Notes: a model not told the origin generated them from the sequence alone. 64,000 nt of DNA from Crocinitomicaceae bacterium (GCA_016708105.1 JADJGJ010000001.1:496001-560000), one strand, 5' to 3'. Positions 16,170-25,185 are shown, counted from the first letter of the stretch. Numbers and translations: made by a program.

Positions 16170-17549
16170 TTATTTTATTTTATCCATGATCGCAAAGGCA
16201 ATTTCATTTGCTTTTTGTTCTGAGCTTGATTCAGAATAAATGCGAATGATAGGTTCTGTGTTACTTTTACGCAAGTGCGCCCATTCAGATCCGAAATAAA
16301 TTTTTACTCCATCTGTTTTGTCAACTTCATAATTGGCGTACTCTTTGGCAACTGATTCCAAAATAGCATCTACATTCATGGATGGTTCTAACTCAATTTT
16401 ATTTTTTGAGATAAAATAGTTTGGATAGTGTGCTCGCATTTCTGAAACGGGCAATTGTGCAATGGCAAGCTGTGATAGAAACAGGGCAATTCCAACCAAA
16501 GCATCTCTTCCGTAATGCAATTCAGGATAAATCACACCGCCGTTTCCTTCACCACCAATTACGGCATTTACTTCTTTCATTTTAGTCACCACATTCACTT
16601 CACCAACAGCAGCAGCGTGGTATGAACATCCTGTATATTTTTCTGTAACTTCTCTCAATGAAATGGTAGATGAAAGATTAGAAACCGTATTTCCGGGTGT
16701 ATGTTGAAGCACATAATCTGCAATTGAAACCAAGGTATATTCTTCACCAAATAGTGAACCGTCTTCACAAACAAATGCCAAGCGATCAACATCTGGATCA
16801 ACTACAATTCCTAAATGTGCATTGCTGTCTTTCACTTTTTGAATGATATCTCCAAGGTGTTCAGGCAGCGGTTCAGGATTGTGAGGAAATTGTCCGGTAG
16901 GCTCACAGTATAATTCAATGACATCGGTTACACCTAATGCGTGCAATAATGCGGGTACAAATAAACCTCCGGTAGAATTTACTCCGTCAACTACAATTTT
17001 AAAATTGCAACGTCGTATTAAATCTGCGCGCACCAATTTCAAATTCAAAATGGCTTGTATATGTTTTTGAATGTACGTTTCAATTTCAGTTACCTTGCCC
17101 AGTTTATCTACTTCAGCAAAATTGAAATCTTCTTGTTCAGCAATAGTTAATATTTCTTTTCCATCAGCGTCTGAAATAAACTCACCTTTTTCATTTAAAA
17201 GTTTCAGTGCATTCCATTGTTTTGGATTGTGACTGGCAGTAATAATAATACCTCCCTGTGCGTTTTCAAAAGGTACTGCAACTTCAACGGTAGGGGTTGT
17301 GGAGAAATCAAGATCAATAACATCAATTCCCAATCCTTGAAGTGTATAAATGACGAGGTCAGAAATCATTTTACCTGAAATTCGCGCATCACGACCGATA
17401 ACAACTTTTACTGTGTTTGCGTTATTTCTTTTCAAAAGCCAAGTTCCATAAGCTGATGCAAATTTTACGGTATCAACCGGTGTAAGGGCAGTTCCAACTT
17501 TACCACCAATTGTTCCGCGTATACCTGAAATAGATTTGATAAGAGTCAC
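16170..17549 (-). CDS. glmM: Phosphoglucosamine mutase-type phosphohexomutase
   Basis: Interconverts glucosamine-6-phosphate and glucosamine-1-phosphate on the way to UDP-GlcNAc for peptidoglycan and lipid A. 459 residues. N-terminal SISGIRGTIGG, the active-site phosphoserine loop IIITASHNPKQWNALK, the metal loop VVDPDVDRLAFV (DxDxD), the sugar loop GGEGNGGVIYP and the phosphate-binding RKSNTEPIIRIYSE. A related phosphomannomutase cannot be fully excluded from sequence alone. Single gene with its own promoter. Confidence 0.85.
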   Translation of the reverse strand: MTLIKSISGIRGTIGGKVGTALTPVDTVKFASAYGTWLLKRNNANTVKVVIGRDARISGKMISDLVIYTLQGLGIDVIDLDFSTTPTVEVAVPFENAQGGIIITASHNPKQWNALKLLNEKGEFISDADGKEILTIAEQEDFNFAEVDKLGKVTEIETYIQKHIQAILNLKLVRADLIRRCNFKIVVDGVNSTGGLFVPALLHALGVTDVIELYCEPTGQFPHNPEPLPEHLGDIIQKVKDSNAHLGIVVDPDVDRLAFVCEDGSLFGEEYTLVSIADYVLQHTPGNTVSNLSSTISLREVTEKYTGCSYHAAAVGEVNVVTKMKEVNAVIGGEGNGGVIYPELHYGRDALVGIALFLSQLAIAQLPVSEMRAHYPNYFISKNKIELEPSMNVDAILESVAKEYANYEVDKTDGVKIYFGSEWAHLRKSNTEPIIRIYSESSSEQKANEIAFAIMDKIK

Positions 17550-17574
17550 AATGTTGCGTTTTAATTTTACACGT

Positions 17575-17603
17575 CAAAGTTAATTTATTTTTAATGATAC
17601 CAA
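17575..17603 (-). promoter_or_regulatory. Bacteroidota-type promoter of glmM
   Basis: Read on the minus strand: TTG (17603-17601), 18-bp spacer, TAACTTTG (17582-17575), a full match to TAnnTTTG. By the rnpB ruler the mRNA would begin about 20 nt before the glmM start codon. Confidence 0.75.
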
Positions 17604-17664
17604 TTCCAAAGCCATGATATGACTGTATTATACGCAGGGAAAAGTGCTAATTTCCCTACGCATC

Positions 17665-17695
17665 TTGCCTTCAAACAAAATTATTTCTACCTTTA
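17665..17695 (+). promoter_or_regulatory. Promoter placing transcription start on the ATG of the next gene
   Basis: TTG at 17665-17667, 20-bp spacer, TACCTTTA at 17688-17695 (one mismatch to TAnnTTTG). In rnpB the RNA begins about 6 nt after the box; here that point is 17700-17701, the start codon itself, predicting a leaderless mRNA. Confidence 0.6.
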
Positions 17696-17699
17696 AAGT

Positions 17700-18110
17700 A
17701 TGGTTCAAGATAAAACAGATATCACAACACATCTGGTTGAAACAGACAAATACATTATACGTGAGCTTGAACCGGGCTTGCTTGAAACGGTGGTTAAAAA
17801 TAATGCAACTATTGAGTCTCGTGACGCTTGGGAAATTAAAAAGTACAATTTGAAAATTTCCAACAACAAGCCTTATGTAGTTTTAGTCACTTCTGGTCAT
17901 CTATCATCTGTATCACGCGGAGCAAGAGAAGTGGTTGCAAGCAAAGAATACGTCGGAAATACAATAGCAAAAGCCCTTTTGGTTGAATCGCTTGGGCATC
18001 GTATTGTGGGTAATTTTTACCTTGCAGTGAACAAGCCTTTCATTAAAACCAGAATGTTTACTGAGCGTGAAGAAGCGTTATCATGGCTGCGCAAAGAATT
18101 AAATGCCTAA
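17700..18110 (+). CDS. STAS/DUF7793-like small protein
   Basis: 136 residues, soluble. Begins MVQDKTDITTHLVETDKYII, then alternating strands and helices (KPYVVLVTSGHLSSVSRGAREVV, IAKALLVESLGHRIVGNFYL) and a final FTEREEALSWLRKEL helix. The fold order resembles the STAS/SpoIIAA-like proteins common in Bacteroidota, usually of unknown role. Its promoter predicts a leaderless transcript. Family call tentative. Confidence 0.65.
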   Translation: MVQDKTDITTHLVETDKYIIRELEPGLLETVVKNNATIESRDAWEIKKYNLKISNNKPYVVLVTSGHLSSVSRGAREVVASKEYVGNTIAKALLVESLGHRIVGNFYLAVNKPFIKTRMFTEREEALSWLRKELNA

Positions 18111-18182
18111 TCAATTTTTGCAACTGAATTTTATCATGGTTTATAATTGAATGATTAATTAATTTAGTCAAAAACTAATTCA

Positions 18183-19547
18183 ATGAACCAGATCAAACTT
18201 CAATTTTTAGGCGGTGCAGGTACAGTTACCGGTTCAAAAACGCTTGTTGAATTCAACAATTTTTCAGTGATGGTTGATTGTGGTCTTTTTCAAGGACTCA
18301 AAGAACTGCGCTTGTTGAATTGGAATGAATTTCCCATTGATCCAGCAACTATATCTGCCCTCATTCTCACACATGCTCACCTTGATCATGTTGGATACTT
18401 GCCGGTGCTTGTAAAAAATGGATTTAAAGGTCAGGTGCATTGTACCAAACCAACCGCTGAACTAGCTGAAATTATTTTAAAAGATAGCGCTAAAATTCAA
18501 GTTGAAGATGCTGACAGAGCAAATAGAAAATCTTATACCTGTCATGAAAAAGCAAAGACACTTTACAAGCCTGAAGATGTAGAACTGACCATGAAACATT
18601 TTGTCACGCATGAGCTGAGTGAATGGGTTATATTGAATTCTGATTTTAAATTTCAATTCCTTAACAGCGGTCATATTTTAGGTTCAGCCTTTGTTGATAT
18701 GAAAGTAAATCAAAAGAGAATTTTATTTTCAGGTGATATTGGCAGATCAAATCCTATGCTATTGTATCAGCCAAAAAGAATTGATCAAACAGATTTTCTG
18801 GTGATGGAATCAACCTATGGTGACCGTATTCATGCAACGCAAAATATTAAAGAAGAATTGTTGCGTATTATATATGAAACGCTTGAACGAAAGGGTATTC
18901 TTATGATACCGTCATTTGCAGTTGAACGTGCGCAAGAATTAATTTATCTCTTATATCAATTGCGTGAAGAGGGACGTTTGCCTGATATACCGGTTTATCT
19001 TGATTCACCAATGGGCATAAATTCAACAGCGGTATACGATCGGTATCCGCAGTGGCAAAACTTGTCGCATACGCATTTTAATGAGATGTATAATGACGTG
19101 CATTTCATTACAGATTATGAAACTTCAAGGGCAGTTGTGCATGATAAAAAACCAAAAATTGTTCTAGCCGGGAGTGGAATGTTAGAAGGTGGACGCATTT
19201 TGCACTATCTCAATAATCATATCGAAAATCCAAATAACACCATTTTGTTTTGTGGTTTTCAGGCGGCAGGTACAAGGGGTCGCTCCATATTGCATGGTGA
19301 ATTGGAGATTAAATTTTTTGGTGAGTATAAAAAAGTGAAATGTCATGTTGAATCAATTTCATCCATGTCAGCACATGGTGATCAACAAGAAATGCTTGAC
19401 TGGATGAAAAAATTTAAACTCGCACCACAAAAAGTATTTCTCAATCATGGTGAACCGCATCAAGCCGACACTTTTCGCGTGAAAATAAAATCAGACTTGG
19501 GTTGGGATGTGGTCGTTCCGCAAATGATGGAGTGTTTTCATTTGTAA
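18183..19547 (+). CDS. Beta-CASP metallo-beta-lactamase nuclease (RNA-processing type)
   Basis: 454 residues. The metal site HAHLDH is at residues 64-69, followed by SGHILGSAFVDMKV and SGDIGR. The beta-CASP cap shows MIPSFAVERAQELIYLLYQL and VLAGSGMLEGGRILHYL. The C-terminal RMMBL part includes SSMSAHGDQQEMLDW and VFLNHGEPHQ. This is the CPSF73/Ysh1-like group of RNA endo/exonucleases, shorter than RNase J. It probably acts in cytoplasmic RNA turnover; the substrate is unknown. Lies 72 bp after the STAS-like gene. Confidence 0.9.
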   Translation: MNQIKLQFLGGAGTVTGSKTLVEFNNFSVMVDCGLFQGLKELRLLNWNEFPIDPATISALILTHAHLDHVGYLPVLVKNGFKGQVHCTKPTAELAEIILKDSAKIQVEDADRANRKSYTCHEKAKTLYKPEDVELTMKHFVTHELSEWVILNSDFKFQFLNSGHILGSAFVDMKVNQKRILFSGDIGRSNPMLLYQPKRIDQTDFLVMESTYGDRIHATQNIKEELLRIIYETLERKGILMIPSFAVERAQELIYLLYQLREEGRLPDIPVYLDSPMGINSTAVYDRYPQWQNLSHTHFNEMYNDVHFITDYETSRAVVHDKKPKIVLAGSGMLEGGRILHYLNNHIENPNNTILFCGFQAAGTRGRSILHGELEIKFFGEYKKVKCHVESISSMSAHGDQQEMLDWMKKFKLAPQKVFLNHGEPHQADTFRVKIKSDLGWDVVVPQMMECFHL

Positions 19548-19583
19548 AAAATCTTTCTCGATTTATCTGGCGAATGCAGTTTT

Positions 19584-20510
19584 TTACGAAACAAATCCAC
19601 CGGTAATCATACAACGCACGCTTCCTCCACCAACTTTTTCAATTACAGGTATGTCAAAATGAAGGATAGTGGAATGTTTACCAATGATCGTTTTCTGTTC
19701 TTCTGTCAATGAAGTAAAAGCCGTGGTGCTCATCAAGAGATGCGATATGTTATTTTGATTGTGCACTTCAATGCAGTTGGCAGCAAACTGATTCATTTGC
19801 TGATATGAGATATCAATAATATCATGCACGGTTTCACGCAATTTTATTTCAAGCATTTTGCGTTCTACTAAATCGTGAATTGACTCTAGACAAACAATGG
19901 CAAAGCGATCTGCAATGCATAACATCACATTGGTGTGATAAATGGGTGAGCTGTTTAAATCAGTGCTGCGGAATGATACTGCCTCGTAACCAATCATCCG
20001 GCAATATTTTTCAAATAGAGAGATATTGGTTCTGGGTGATTCACATGCATAAGCAATTTTGTTTCGATAATCGAAGACAATACTTCCGGTGCCTTCTAAA
20101 AATTTTTGATCAATGCTATAAACACGTAGATCAATGAGATGTTTTATTTTGGTGTTTATTCCAAACCATTCAACCACATCTGCTCTTACCTCAGCTCTGC
20201 GATTCGGTGTAAGCATTGGAAAAATGGTAAATATGCTTTCAGGTAAATGACACATCCAATTATTGGAGAAAACTGAATCAGGCAAATTATCAGAAAGGTC
20301 ATCAAAAATTTGAACTTGAAAATTATTTGATTGGAGTGCCAAGATCATTTTATCAAACTCAGCTAATGCTAAGGATGAAACATCCTCACCGAGCTCATTG
20401 TGCTGAAAAGAATTGCTTTTTGCTGTTTCAGCATTATAGGCAAACGCACGCGGCCTTATCATCACAATCAAATTTGGTATCTTTGCTGATGATGCGTAAT
20501 CTTGTTCCAT
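19584..20510 (-). CDS. Amidinotransferase/deiminase-fold hydrolase (arginine deiminase-related)
   Basis: 308 residues. VMIRPRAFAYNAETAKSN at the start is the hallmark of the Bacteroidota arginine-deiminase-related family. The guanidino-modifying core includes GTGSIVFDYRNKIAYACESP, the His loop NSSPIYHTNVML and the Cys loop GGGSVRCMI at the end, so the catalytic His and Cys are intact. It may hydrolyse arginine or a related guanidino compound; the substrate is unknown. From the ATG at 20510 its 5' end overlaps the divergent dipeptidase gene by 22 bp. A start at 20462 would remove the overlap but would also cut the family N-terminus. Confidence 0.85.
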   Translation of the reverse strand: MEQDYASSAKIPNLIVMIRPRAFAYNAETAKSNSFQHNELGEDVSSLALAEFDKMILALQSNNFQVQIFDDLSDNLPDSVFSNNWMCHLPESIFTIFPMLTPNRRAEVRADVVEWFGINTKIKHLIDLRVYSIDQKFLEGTGSIVFDYRNKIAYACESPRTNISLFEKYCRMIGYEAVSFRSTDLNSSPIYHTNVMLCIADRFAIVCLESIHDLVERKMLEIKLRETVHDIIDISYQQMNQFAANCIEVHNQNNISHLLMSTTAFTSLTEEQKTIIGKHSTILHFDIPVIEKVGGGSVRCMITGGFVS

Positions 20511-21250
20511 TTGGGTTGGTTTTGTTTTTGGGCTCCTGCAAAGATAGCACAGTTCCGGCTGAGATTCAAGACCTCCCTGTTGATTCTCTTCAGGCTGTTG
20601 TTGATACTACAACTGTGTTAACCAATGATCCTTATATTATGGATTCATTAGAACTGTCTTTAATTGAATCAGGATTAGTTAATATTCAAGATATTATTCC
20701 CGGTATTTTAGTTGATGTGCGTTACTCTGATACCAATAATTTTATGCATCAGGATGTCTATGGACATTTGAATAGAATTTATCTACAGCCGGATGTTGCG
20801 CAGGATTTAAAAATTTGTCAGGAATATCTTAAAAAATTAGACAGCACACTAACCTTGTTGGTTTTTGATGGGGTGAGACCAAGAAGTGTTCAGCAATTCA
20901 TGTGGGATATTTTGGATATGCCGTTGAATGAAAAGACAAAATTTGTTTCCAATCCAAAAAATGGATCAGTGCATAATTATGGTGCGGCTGTTGACATAAC
21001 TATTGCTCACCTGAATGGCACACCCGTAGACATGGGTGCAGATTATGATGATATAAGACACATTGCGTATCCGCGATATGAGCAAGCCTATCTTGATTCA
21101 GGAATGTTATCCTTGGAACAAATTGAGAACCGAAAATTGTTGCGTGAAACCATGCGCGCCGGTGGTTTTTCAGGTATTCAAACAGAGTGGTGGCATTTCA
21201 ATCGCTATTCTCGTGATGTGTGCAAAACTAAGTATGAGATTGTGGAGTAA
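20489..21250 (+). CDS. VanX/DdpX-type D-Ala-D-Ala dipeptidase (peptidase M15D), lipoprotein
   Basis: 253 residues from the ATG at 20489. MMRNLVPFGLVLFLGSC is a lipoprotein signal with lipobox FLGSC. The catalytic zinc motif SxHxxGxAxD appears as SVHNYGAAVD, the second metal/catalytic motif as EWWHF, and the substrate loop is VFDGVRPRSVQ. It should cleave D-Ala-D-Ala or similar dipeptides in the periplasm, for cell-wall recycling; there are no VanA/VanH partners nearby, so glycopeptide resistance is unlikely. A TATCTTTG box at 20478-20485 predicts a leaderless or near-leaderless mRNA. Confidence 0.9.
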   Translation: MMRNLVPFGLVLFLGSCKDSTVPAEIQDLPVDSLQAVVDTTTVLTNDPYIMDSLELSLIESGLVNIQDIIPGILVDVRYSDTNNFMHQDVYGHLNRIYLQPDVAQDLKICQEYLKKLDSTLTLLVFDGVRPRSVQQFMWDILDMPLNEKTKFVSNPKNGSVHNYGAAVDITIAHLNGTPVDMGADYDDIRHIAYPRYEQAYLDSGMLSLEQIENRKLLRETMRAGGFSGIQTEWWHFNRYSRDVCKTKYEIVE

Positions 21251-21276
21251 GGACGCTAATTTTTTCGATTTATTCC

Positions 21277-22506
21277 TCAGTTAATATTTAATAACCACTT
21301 GAAAACATTCAAATGCTGAACACCATTTCGGCTTTGCGTGAAAGAATCTGTTGTGAGTAAATATTTTGGATAGTTATCGTTAATTTTTTGCAAAGCATTA
21401 AATTCCCGTTCAGCAGTATCTTCATCTGTTATCTGCCAAGCGACCTGATAATATGTTATTTCTCCTGTGGGTGTTTTGCAAACGAAGTCAACTTCCCTAT
21501 TTCTAGAAGTACCGGTCCATACTTTATGTCCACGGCGTAACAGTTCCAAATAAACGGTGTTTTCAAGTATGTGCCCGCGGTCAGTGTTGCGGTCTTTCCC
21601 TACCAAAACATTCAGTAAACCTGCATCAACTATGTAATACTTCTCTAACGTAGCAAGTTGTTTTTTGCCTTTTAGATCAAAGCGATTTACTCTGTAAAAA
21701 ATGAACGCCGCTACGAGATAATCAAGATATTTTTCGATGGTAGCATGGTGGGTGGTCTGACCGTCTTGCTTCAGTGCTCTTGATATATTGCCCGGTGAAA
21801 GTGGACTACCGATATGCGAAGCTGTATATTTAATGATGTTTGCAAAAGCTCGTTTATCATTTATCTGGTGTCTTTGGGTGATGTCCTTTTCAATGATGGT
21901 TGTGTAAATCGCCTCAAGATATTCGTGGATTTTGTCATAGCCACCACTGCGCAATTCAACACCTTTTGGCAAAGAAGTTTCGTTAACGTAATCAAAAAAT
22001 AGTGCCTCAAAATTCAAATATTCATTTTGGATTTCAATTCTTCTTGTCGTTAGATATTCTTTTAAAGAAAATGGTAGAATAGAGATTTCAATATATCTTC
22101 CGCTCAACAGTGTCGCTAGTTCGCTACTCAGCAAAAATGCATTGGAACCGGTAACATAAACATCCGTATTTTCTGTTGCAAAAAGTCCATCTACCAGTTT
22201 TTCAAATTGTGGAATATTTTGAACCTCATCCAACATGATATAGTTGGTTTTTTCAGGTTGCATTTTCTGCTTTATCTCAAAATATAAATCGCTCCATGTT
22301 TTATTAAGGTAATTTTCTGGCAACTCAAAATTATAAAACTGGATTTGTTTCTTACCAATCCCCTGCTTTAGTAATTGTTCCTGGTATAACTTTAAAAGGG
22401 TACTTTTGCCAGAACGCCTTAATCCACTCACCACTTTAATTAATTGAGTGTCTTTGTATGAGGCTAACTTGCTTAGATATTCTGATCGTATCGTATACGT
22501 TGACAT
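21277..22506 (-). CDS. AAA ATPase with C-terminal DUF4143
   Basis: 409 residues. Walker A is GLRRSGKSTLLKLY, Walker B YIMLDEVQNI, with sensor-like VYVTGSNAFLLS and the LSGRYIEISILPFSLKEYL block, all typical of AAA_14. The C-terminal DUF4143 part includes YYIVDAGLLNVLVGKDRNTDRG, HILENTVYLELLRRGHKVWT and a nuclease-like REVDFVCKTPTGEITYYQVAWQ core (E/D...D...Q pattern of PD-(D/E)xK folds). Function unknown; often a scattered accessory gene. A perfect 39-bp palindrome sits upstream of its start. Confidence 0.88.
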   Translation of the reverse strand: MSTYTIRSEYLSKLASYKDTQLIKVVSGLRRSGKSTLLKLYQEQLLKQGIGKKQIQFYNFELPENYLNKTWSDLYFEIKQKMQPEKTNYIMLDEVQNIPQFEKLVDGLFATENTDVYVTGSNAFLLSSELATLLSGRYIEISILPFSLKEYLTTRRIEIQNEYLNFEALFFDYVNETSLPKGVELRSGGYDKIHEYLEAIYTTIIEKDITQRHQINDKRAFANIIKYTASHIGSPLSPGNISRALKQDGQTTHHATIEKYLDYLVAAFIFYRVNRFDLKGKKQLATLEKYYIVDAGLLNVLVGKDRNTDRGHILENTVYLELLRRGHKVWTGTSRNREVDFVCKTPTGEITYYQVAWQITDEDTAEREFNALQKINDNYPKYLLTTDSFTQSRNGVQHLNVFKWLLNIN

Positions 22507-22525
22507 GATACTAAGGTATAGAATA

Positions 22526-22564
22526 AATTATCAAAACTTGCACAATTTGCAAGTTTTGATAATT
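22526..22564. promoter_or_regulatory. Perfect 17-bp inverted repeat upstream of the DUF4143 ATPase
   Basis: Arms 22526-22542 and 22548-22564 (AATTATCAAAACTTGCA and its exact complement) with a 5-nt centre CAATT. It begins 20 bp upstream of the ATPase start codon, where its promoter is expected (TACCTTAG near 22510 on the minus strand resembles a -7 box). It is AT-rich and has no T run on the coding side. Operator for a dimeric regulator is the best guess; a hairpin in DNA or RNA is the alternative. Confidence 0.6.
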
Positions 22565-22691
22565 CACAACCTTTTTTCAAAAACATAAATAGCATAAAAT
22601 CAGATGAATAAGCTGTAATGCTAAAATAAAAACATAAGTGTTAATAAAAAATGAGTCAAAAAACGTAAATGAAAATTCATGTATACAAGAC

Positions 22692-22724
22692 AAAAAAATA
22701 ACCCCACTAATTACAGTGAGGTTA
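22692..22724 (-). terminator. Rho-independent terminator of the oxoamine synthase gene
   Basis: On the minus strand TAACCTCACT pairs with AGTGGGGTTA (one G-T wobble) around a 6-nt loop, followed by A then seven T. It starts 22 bp after the stop of the gene at 22746-24038. Confidence 0.8.
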
Positions 22725-22745
22725 CCTTTTATAAGTCAAGAAATA

Positions 22746-24038
22746 TTATTCTTTGATGTTATCCAATTTGAATCCTTTGTCGGTTTCAACTTTAGCTAGT
22801 GCATCTGATTTGTACTTGCCTGATTTCAATCCCTCTTGTAATATTTTAAAAGTATCAATGGTATATTGTACATCTTCCAACGTGTGAACAGCAGTAGGAA
22901 TGATACGCAACATGATCACATCTTTAGGCACAACCGGATATACTACAATGGAACAGAAAATTCCATAATTTTCTCTCAAGTCAAATGTCAAATTTGTTGC
23001 TTCAGCCAACGAACCACTCAAGAACACAGGAGTAACCATAGTATTTGTGCGGCCAAGATTAAAGCCTGCATCTTTTAATCCTTTTTGCAATGCAGATGCA
23101 ATTTTCCAAAGATCATTTTTTAATTCAGGGCGTGTTCTCAATAATTCAAGACGTTTGCGCGCTCCAACAACAATTGGCATTGGCAGTGATTTTGCAAACA
23201 TTTGCGAACGCATATTGTAACGCAGGAATTCAACAACATCTTCAGTAGATGAAATGAAAGCGCCAATAGATGCCATTGATTTTGCAAATGTTCCAAACAA
23301 AATATCAATTTCGTCTTGACAACCCTGCTCTTCACCTGTTCCGGCGCCGGTTTTACCCATGGTACCAAATCCGTGAGCATCATCAACAAAAAGGCGGAAT
23401 TTATATTTACCCGATTTACGGAATTCTACAATTTCTTTCAATACACCTTGGTCTCCTGCCATTCCGAAAACACCTTCAGTAATTACGAGAATACCTCCAC
23501 CGGTTTCTTCAGCAAGACGAGTTGCACGTTCCATTTGTTTGTCAAAGCTGGTCATATCATTGTGTTGGAACACAAAGCGTTTTCCTGCATGCAAACGCAC
23601 ACCATCAATAATACAAGCGTGTGATTCACTGTCATAGACAATTACATCTTTGCGGTCAACCAGACTATCAATTGCTGACAACATACCTTGATAACCAAAG
23701 TTTACAAGTATAGTATCTTCTTTTCCTACAAAATCTGAAAGTTCTGCTTCCAGTGCTTCGTGTTCTGCCGTTTGCCCGGTCATCATACGTGCACCCATTG
23801 GATATGCCATTCCCCATTTAGCTGAGGCATCTGCATCTGCTTTGCGCACCTCAGGGTGATTTGCTAATCCAAGATAATTATTGATACTCCAGATCAGGCA
23901 CTCTTTGCCGCGGAAAGTCATTTTGCGTCCCAAGTCTCCTTCTAGTTTCGGAAAAGTGAAATATCCATGCACTCCTTTTGCGTGCTGACCAATTGGACCG
24001 CGGTTTGCTCTGATCTTTTCAAAAATATCTAATGCCAT
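22746..24038 (-). CDS. Alpha-oxoamine synthase, serine palmitoyltransferase-like (PLP enzyme)
   Basis: 430 residues, fold-type I PLP enzyme that condenses an acyl thioester with an amino acid. Visible: NNYLGLANHPEVRKA, ARMMTGQTAEHEALEAEL, the DDAHGFGTMG loop, and the PLP-lysine motif FGTFAKSMASIGAF. In Bacteroidota this clade makes the sphingoid base (serine plus palmitoyl-CoA) or, in gliding species, the sulfonolipid base from cysteate; KBL (glycine C-acetyltransferase) is the other option. The YFTFPKLEGDLG start favours the sphingolipid/sulfonolipid clade. Single gene with its own terminator. Confidence 0.8.
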   Translation of the reverse strand: MALDIFEKIRANRGPIGQHAKGVHGYFTFPKLEGDLGRKMTFRGKECLIWSINNYLGLANHPEVRKADADASAKWGMAYPMGARMMTGQTAEHEALEAELSDFVGKEDTILVNFGYQGMLSAIDSLVDRKDVIVYDSESHACIIDGVRLHAGKRFVFQHNDMTSFDKQMERATRLAEETGGGILVITEGVFGMAGDQGVLKEIVEFRKSGKYKFRLFVDDAHGFGTMGKTGAGTGEEQGCQDEIDILFGTFAKSMASIGAFISSTEDVVEFLRYNMRSQMFAKSLPMPIVVGARKRLELLRTRPELKNDLWKIASALQKGLKDAGFNLGRTNTMVTPVFLSGSLAEATNLTFDLRENYGIFCSIVVYPVVPKDVIMLRIIPTAVHTLEDVQYTIDTFKILQEGLKSGKYKSDALAKVETDKGFKLDNIKE

Positions 24039-24339
24039 AGTGTTTATTATTTATCCCGTTTGGGAATTTGGTTTAAATGCGAAATTAGATTGAAAAACGG
24101 GATTTTCTATGAGAACCGTTAAATTTTATCCACAATTTTTCGCACTGACATAGGTTTTACGTCAAGCCGACCTTGAAATATTTTGTTCATTTTGCCGTTC
24201 AGGTCATTATTCTGAATGATTGAGTTAAAAAAGTGATTCTCCCTCCTGAAAGGTAAATCATGAGTTTTGCCCAACAACATCTGCAGCAAACATTCAGTCA
24301 CAGGGTTGTGTGTTTATGCTATTTTAACATTTGAAAGAT
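24039..24339. other. Intergenic region between oppositely directed genes
   Basis: About 320 bp between the divergent oxoamine synthase and bamD genes. It should carry both promoters. Only the bamD -7 box is clear; on the minus strand TAATTTCG near 24085 is a one-mismatch candidate. A 60-codon minus frame at 24119-24301 has no start context or protein-like composition, and I do not call it. Confidence 0.5.
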
Positions 24340-24347
24340 TATCTTTG
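24340..24347 (+). promoter_or_regulatory. -7 box upstream of bamD
   Basis: TATCTTTG, full match to TAnnTTTG, identical to the rnpB box. No clean TTG at the right distance; TTTA near 24313 is a weak substitute. The expected RNA start is about 7 nt before the bamD ATG. Confidence 0.55.
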
Positions 24348-24359
24348 TCACCATCGTCT

Positions 24360-25163
24360 ATGAAATTTTTGAAATTTATTGGATTATCCATCATTCTTTC
24401 TGCACTGTTGAGTGCTTGTTCTGAGTATAATAAAGTCCTCAAAAGCAATGATTATAATTTGCAAAAAGAAAAAGCACTTGAATATTATGAACAAGGTGAT
24501 TGGGTTAAATCTCTTGCTCTGCTTGAAAACGTTATCCCGTTTTATAAACTAACGCCTGAAGGAGAAAAGCTCTACTTTTATTACTGCATGGCCAATTATA
24601 AATTAGGTGATTATTACTTGTCAGGCTATTATTTTAGCAGATTTGTAAGGCAATACCCAAAAAGCCCATACTGCGAAGAGGCCATGTTTTTAGCCGCACT
24701 TTGTTCTGTTCATAATTCGCCTCAATATAGTTTGGATCAAACTGAAACATACAATGCGCTAGATGGCTTACAAATTTTCATTGATATGTATCCAAATAGT
24801 TCTCGTATTGATACCTGCAATGTTATCATGGACAACTTGCGGGCAAAGCTTGAGCGCAAACAATTTGAATATGCAAAGCTTTATTATCAAACTGAAAACT
24901 ATAAGGCTGCAGTGGTAGCATTGGAGGCTACTCTTGAGAAATTTCCTGAATCCAGATATGAAGAAGAGGTTCGTTACCTGCTGGTTTTGAGCAACTATTA
25001 TCTGGCAATCAATAGCATCTCCAGTAAAAAATTGGATCGTTTGCATGAAACTTTGAAAAGTTATAGTAAATTTGTCGCCGAATTTCCGGAGTCTGAAAAG
25101 CGCAAAGAACTTGACGCAATCAAAGAAAAAACAGAAAAAGAAATTGAACTGATTAACGGATAA
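24360..25163 (+). CDS. bamD: Outer membrane assembly lipoprotein BamD
   Basis: 267 residues from the ATG at 24360; longer frames upstream lack a signal sequence. MKFLKFIGLSIILSALLSAC is a lipoprotein signal with lipobox ALLSAC. Five TPR-like helix pairs follow (KALEYYEQGDWVKSLALLEN, YYLSGYYFSRFVRQYPKS, YQTENYKAAVVALEATLEKF). BamD docks with BamA and helps fold outer membrane barrels, including those of the T9SS. It heads the block bamD-rpoZ-coaBC-DUF4835-recN conserved in the phylum. Confidence 0.92.
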   Translation: MKFLKFIGLSIILSALLSACSEYNKVLKSNDYNLQKEKALEYYEQGDWVKSLALLENVIPFYKLTPEGEKLYFYYCMANYKLGDYYLSGYYFSRFVRQYPKSPYCEEAMFLAALCSVHNSPQYSLDQTETYNALDGLQIFIDMYPNSSRIDTCNVIMDNLRAKLERKQFEYAKLYYQTENYKAAVVALEATLEKFPESRYEEEVRYLLVLSNYYLAINSISSKKLDRLHETLKSYSKFVAEFPESEKRKELDAIKEKTEKEIELING

Positions 25164-25185
25164 CCGGGACAATAATACCAGCAAT

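Noticed and set aside
20489..21250. Vancomycin-resistance operon
   Set aside because: The VanX-type peptidase is a lipoprotein without VanH/VanA neighbours; recycling is more likely.
21277..22506. Defence island around the DUF4143 ATPase
   Set aside because: Flanking genes are ordinary metabolism and envelope genes; no second defence-type gene is present.
24119..24301. Minus-strand 60-codon frame upstream of bamD
   Set aside because: No promoter, start signal or protein-like pattern; the region is a divergent promoter region.
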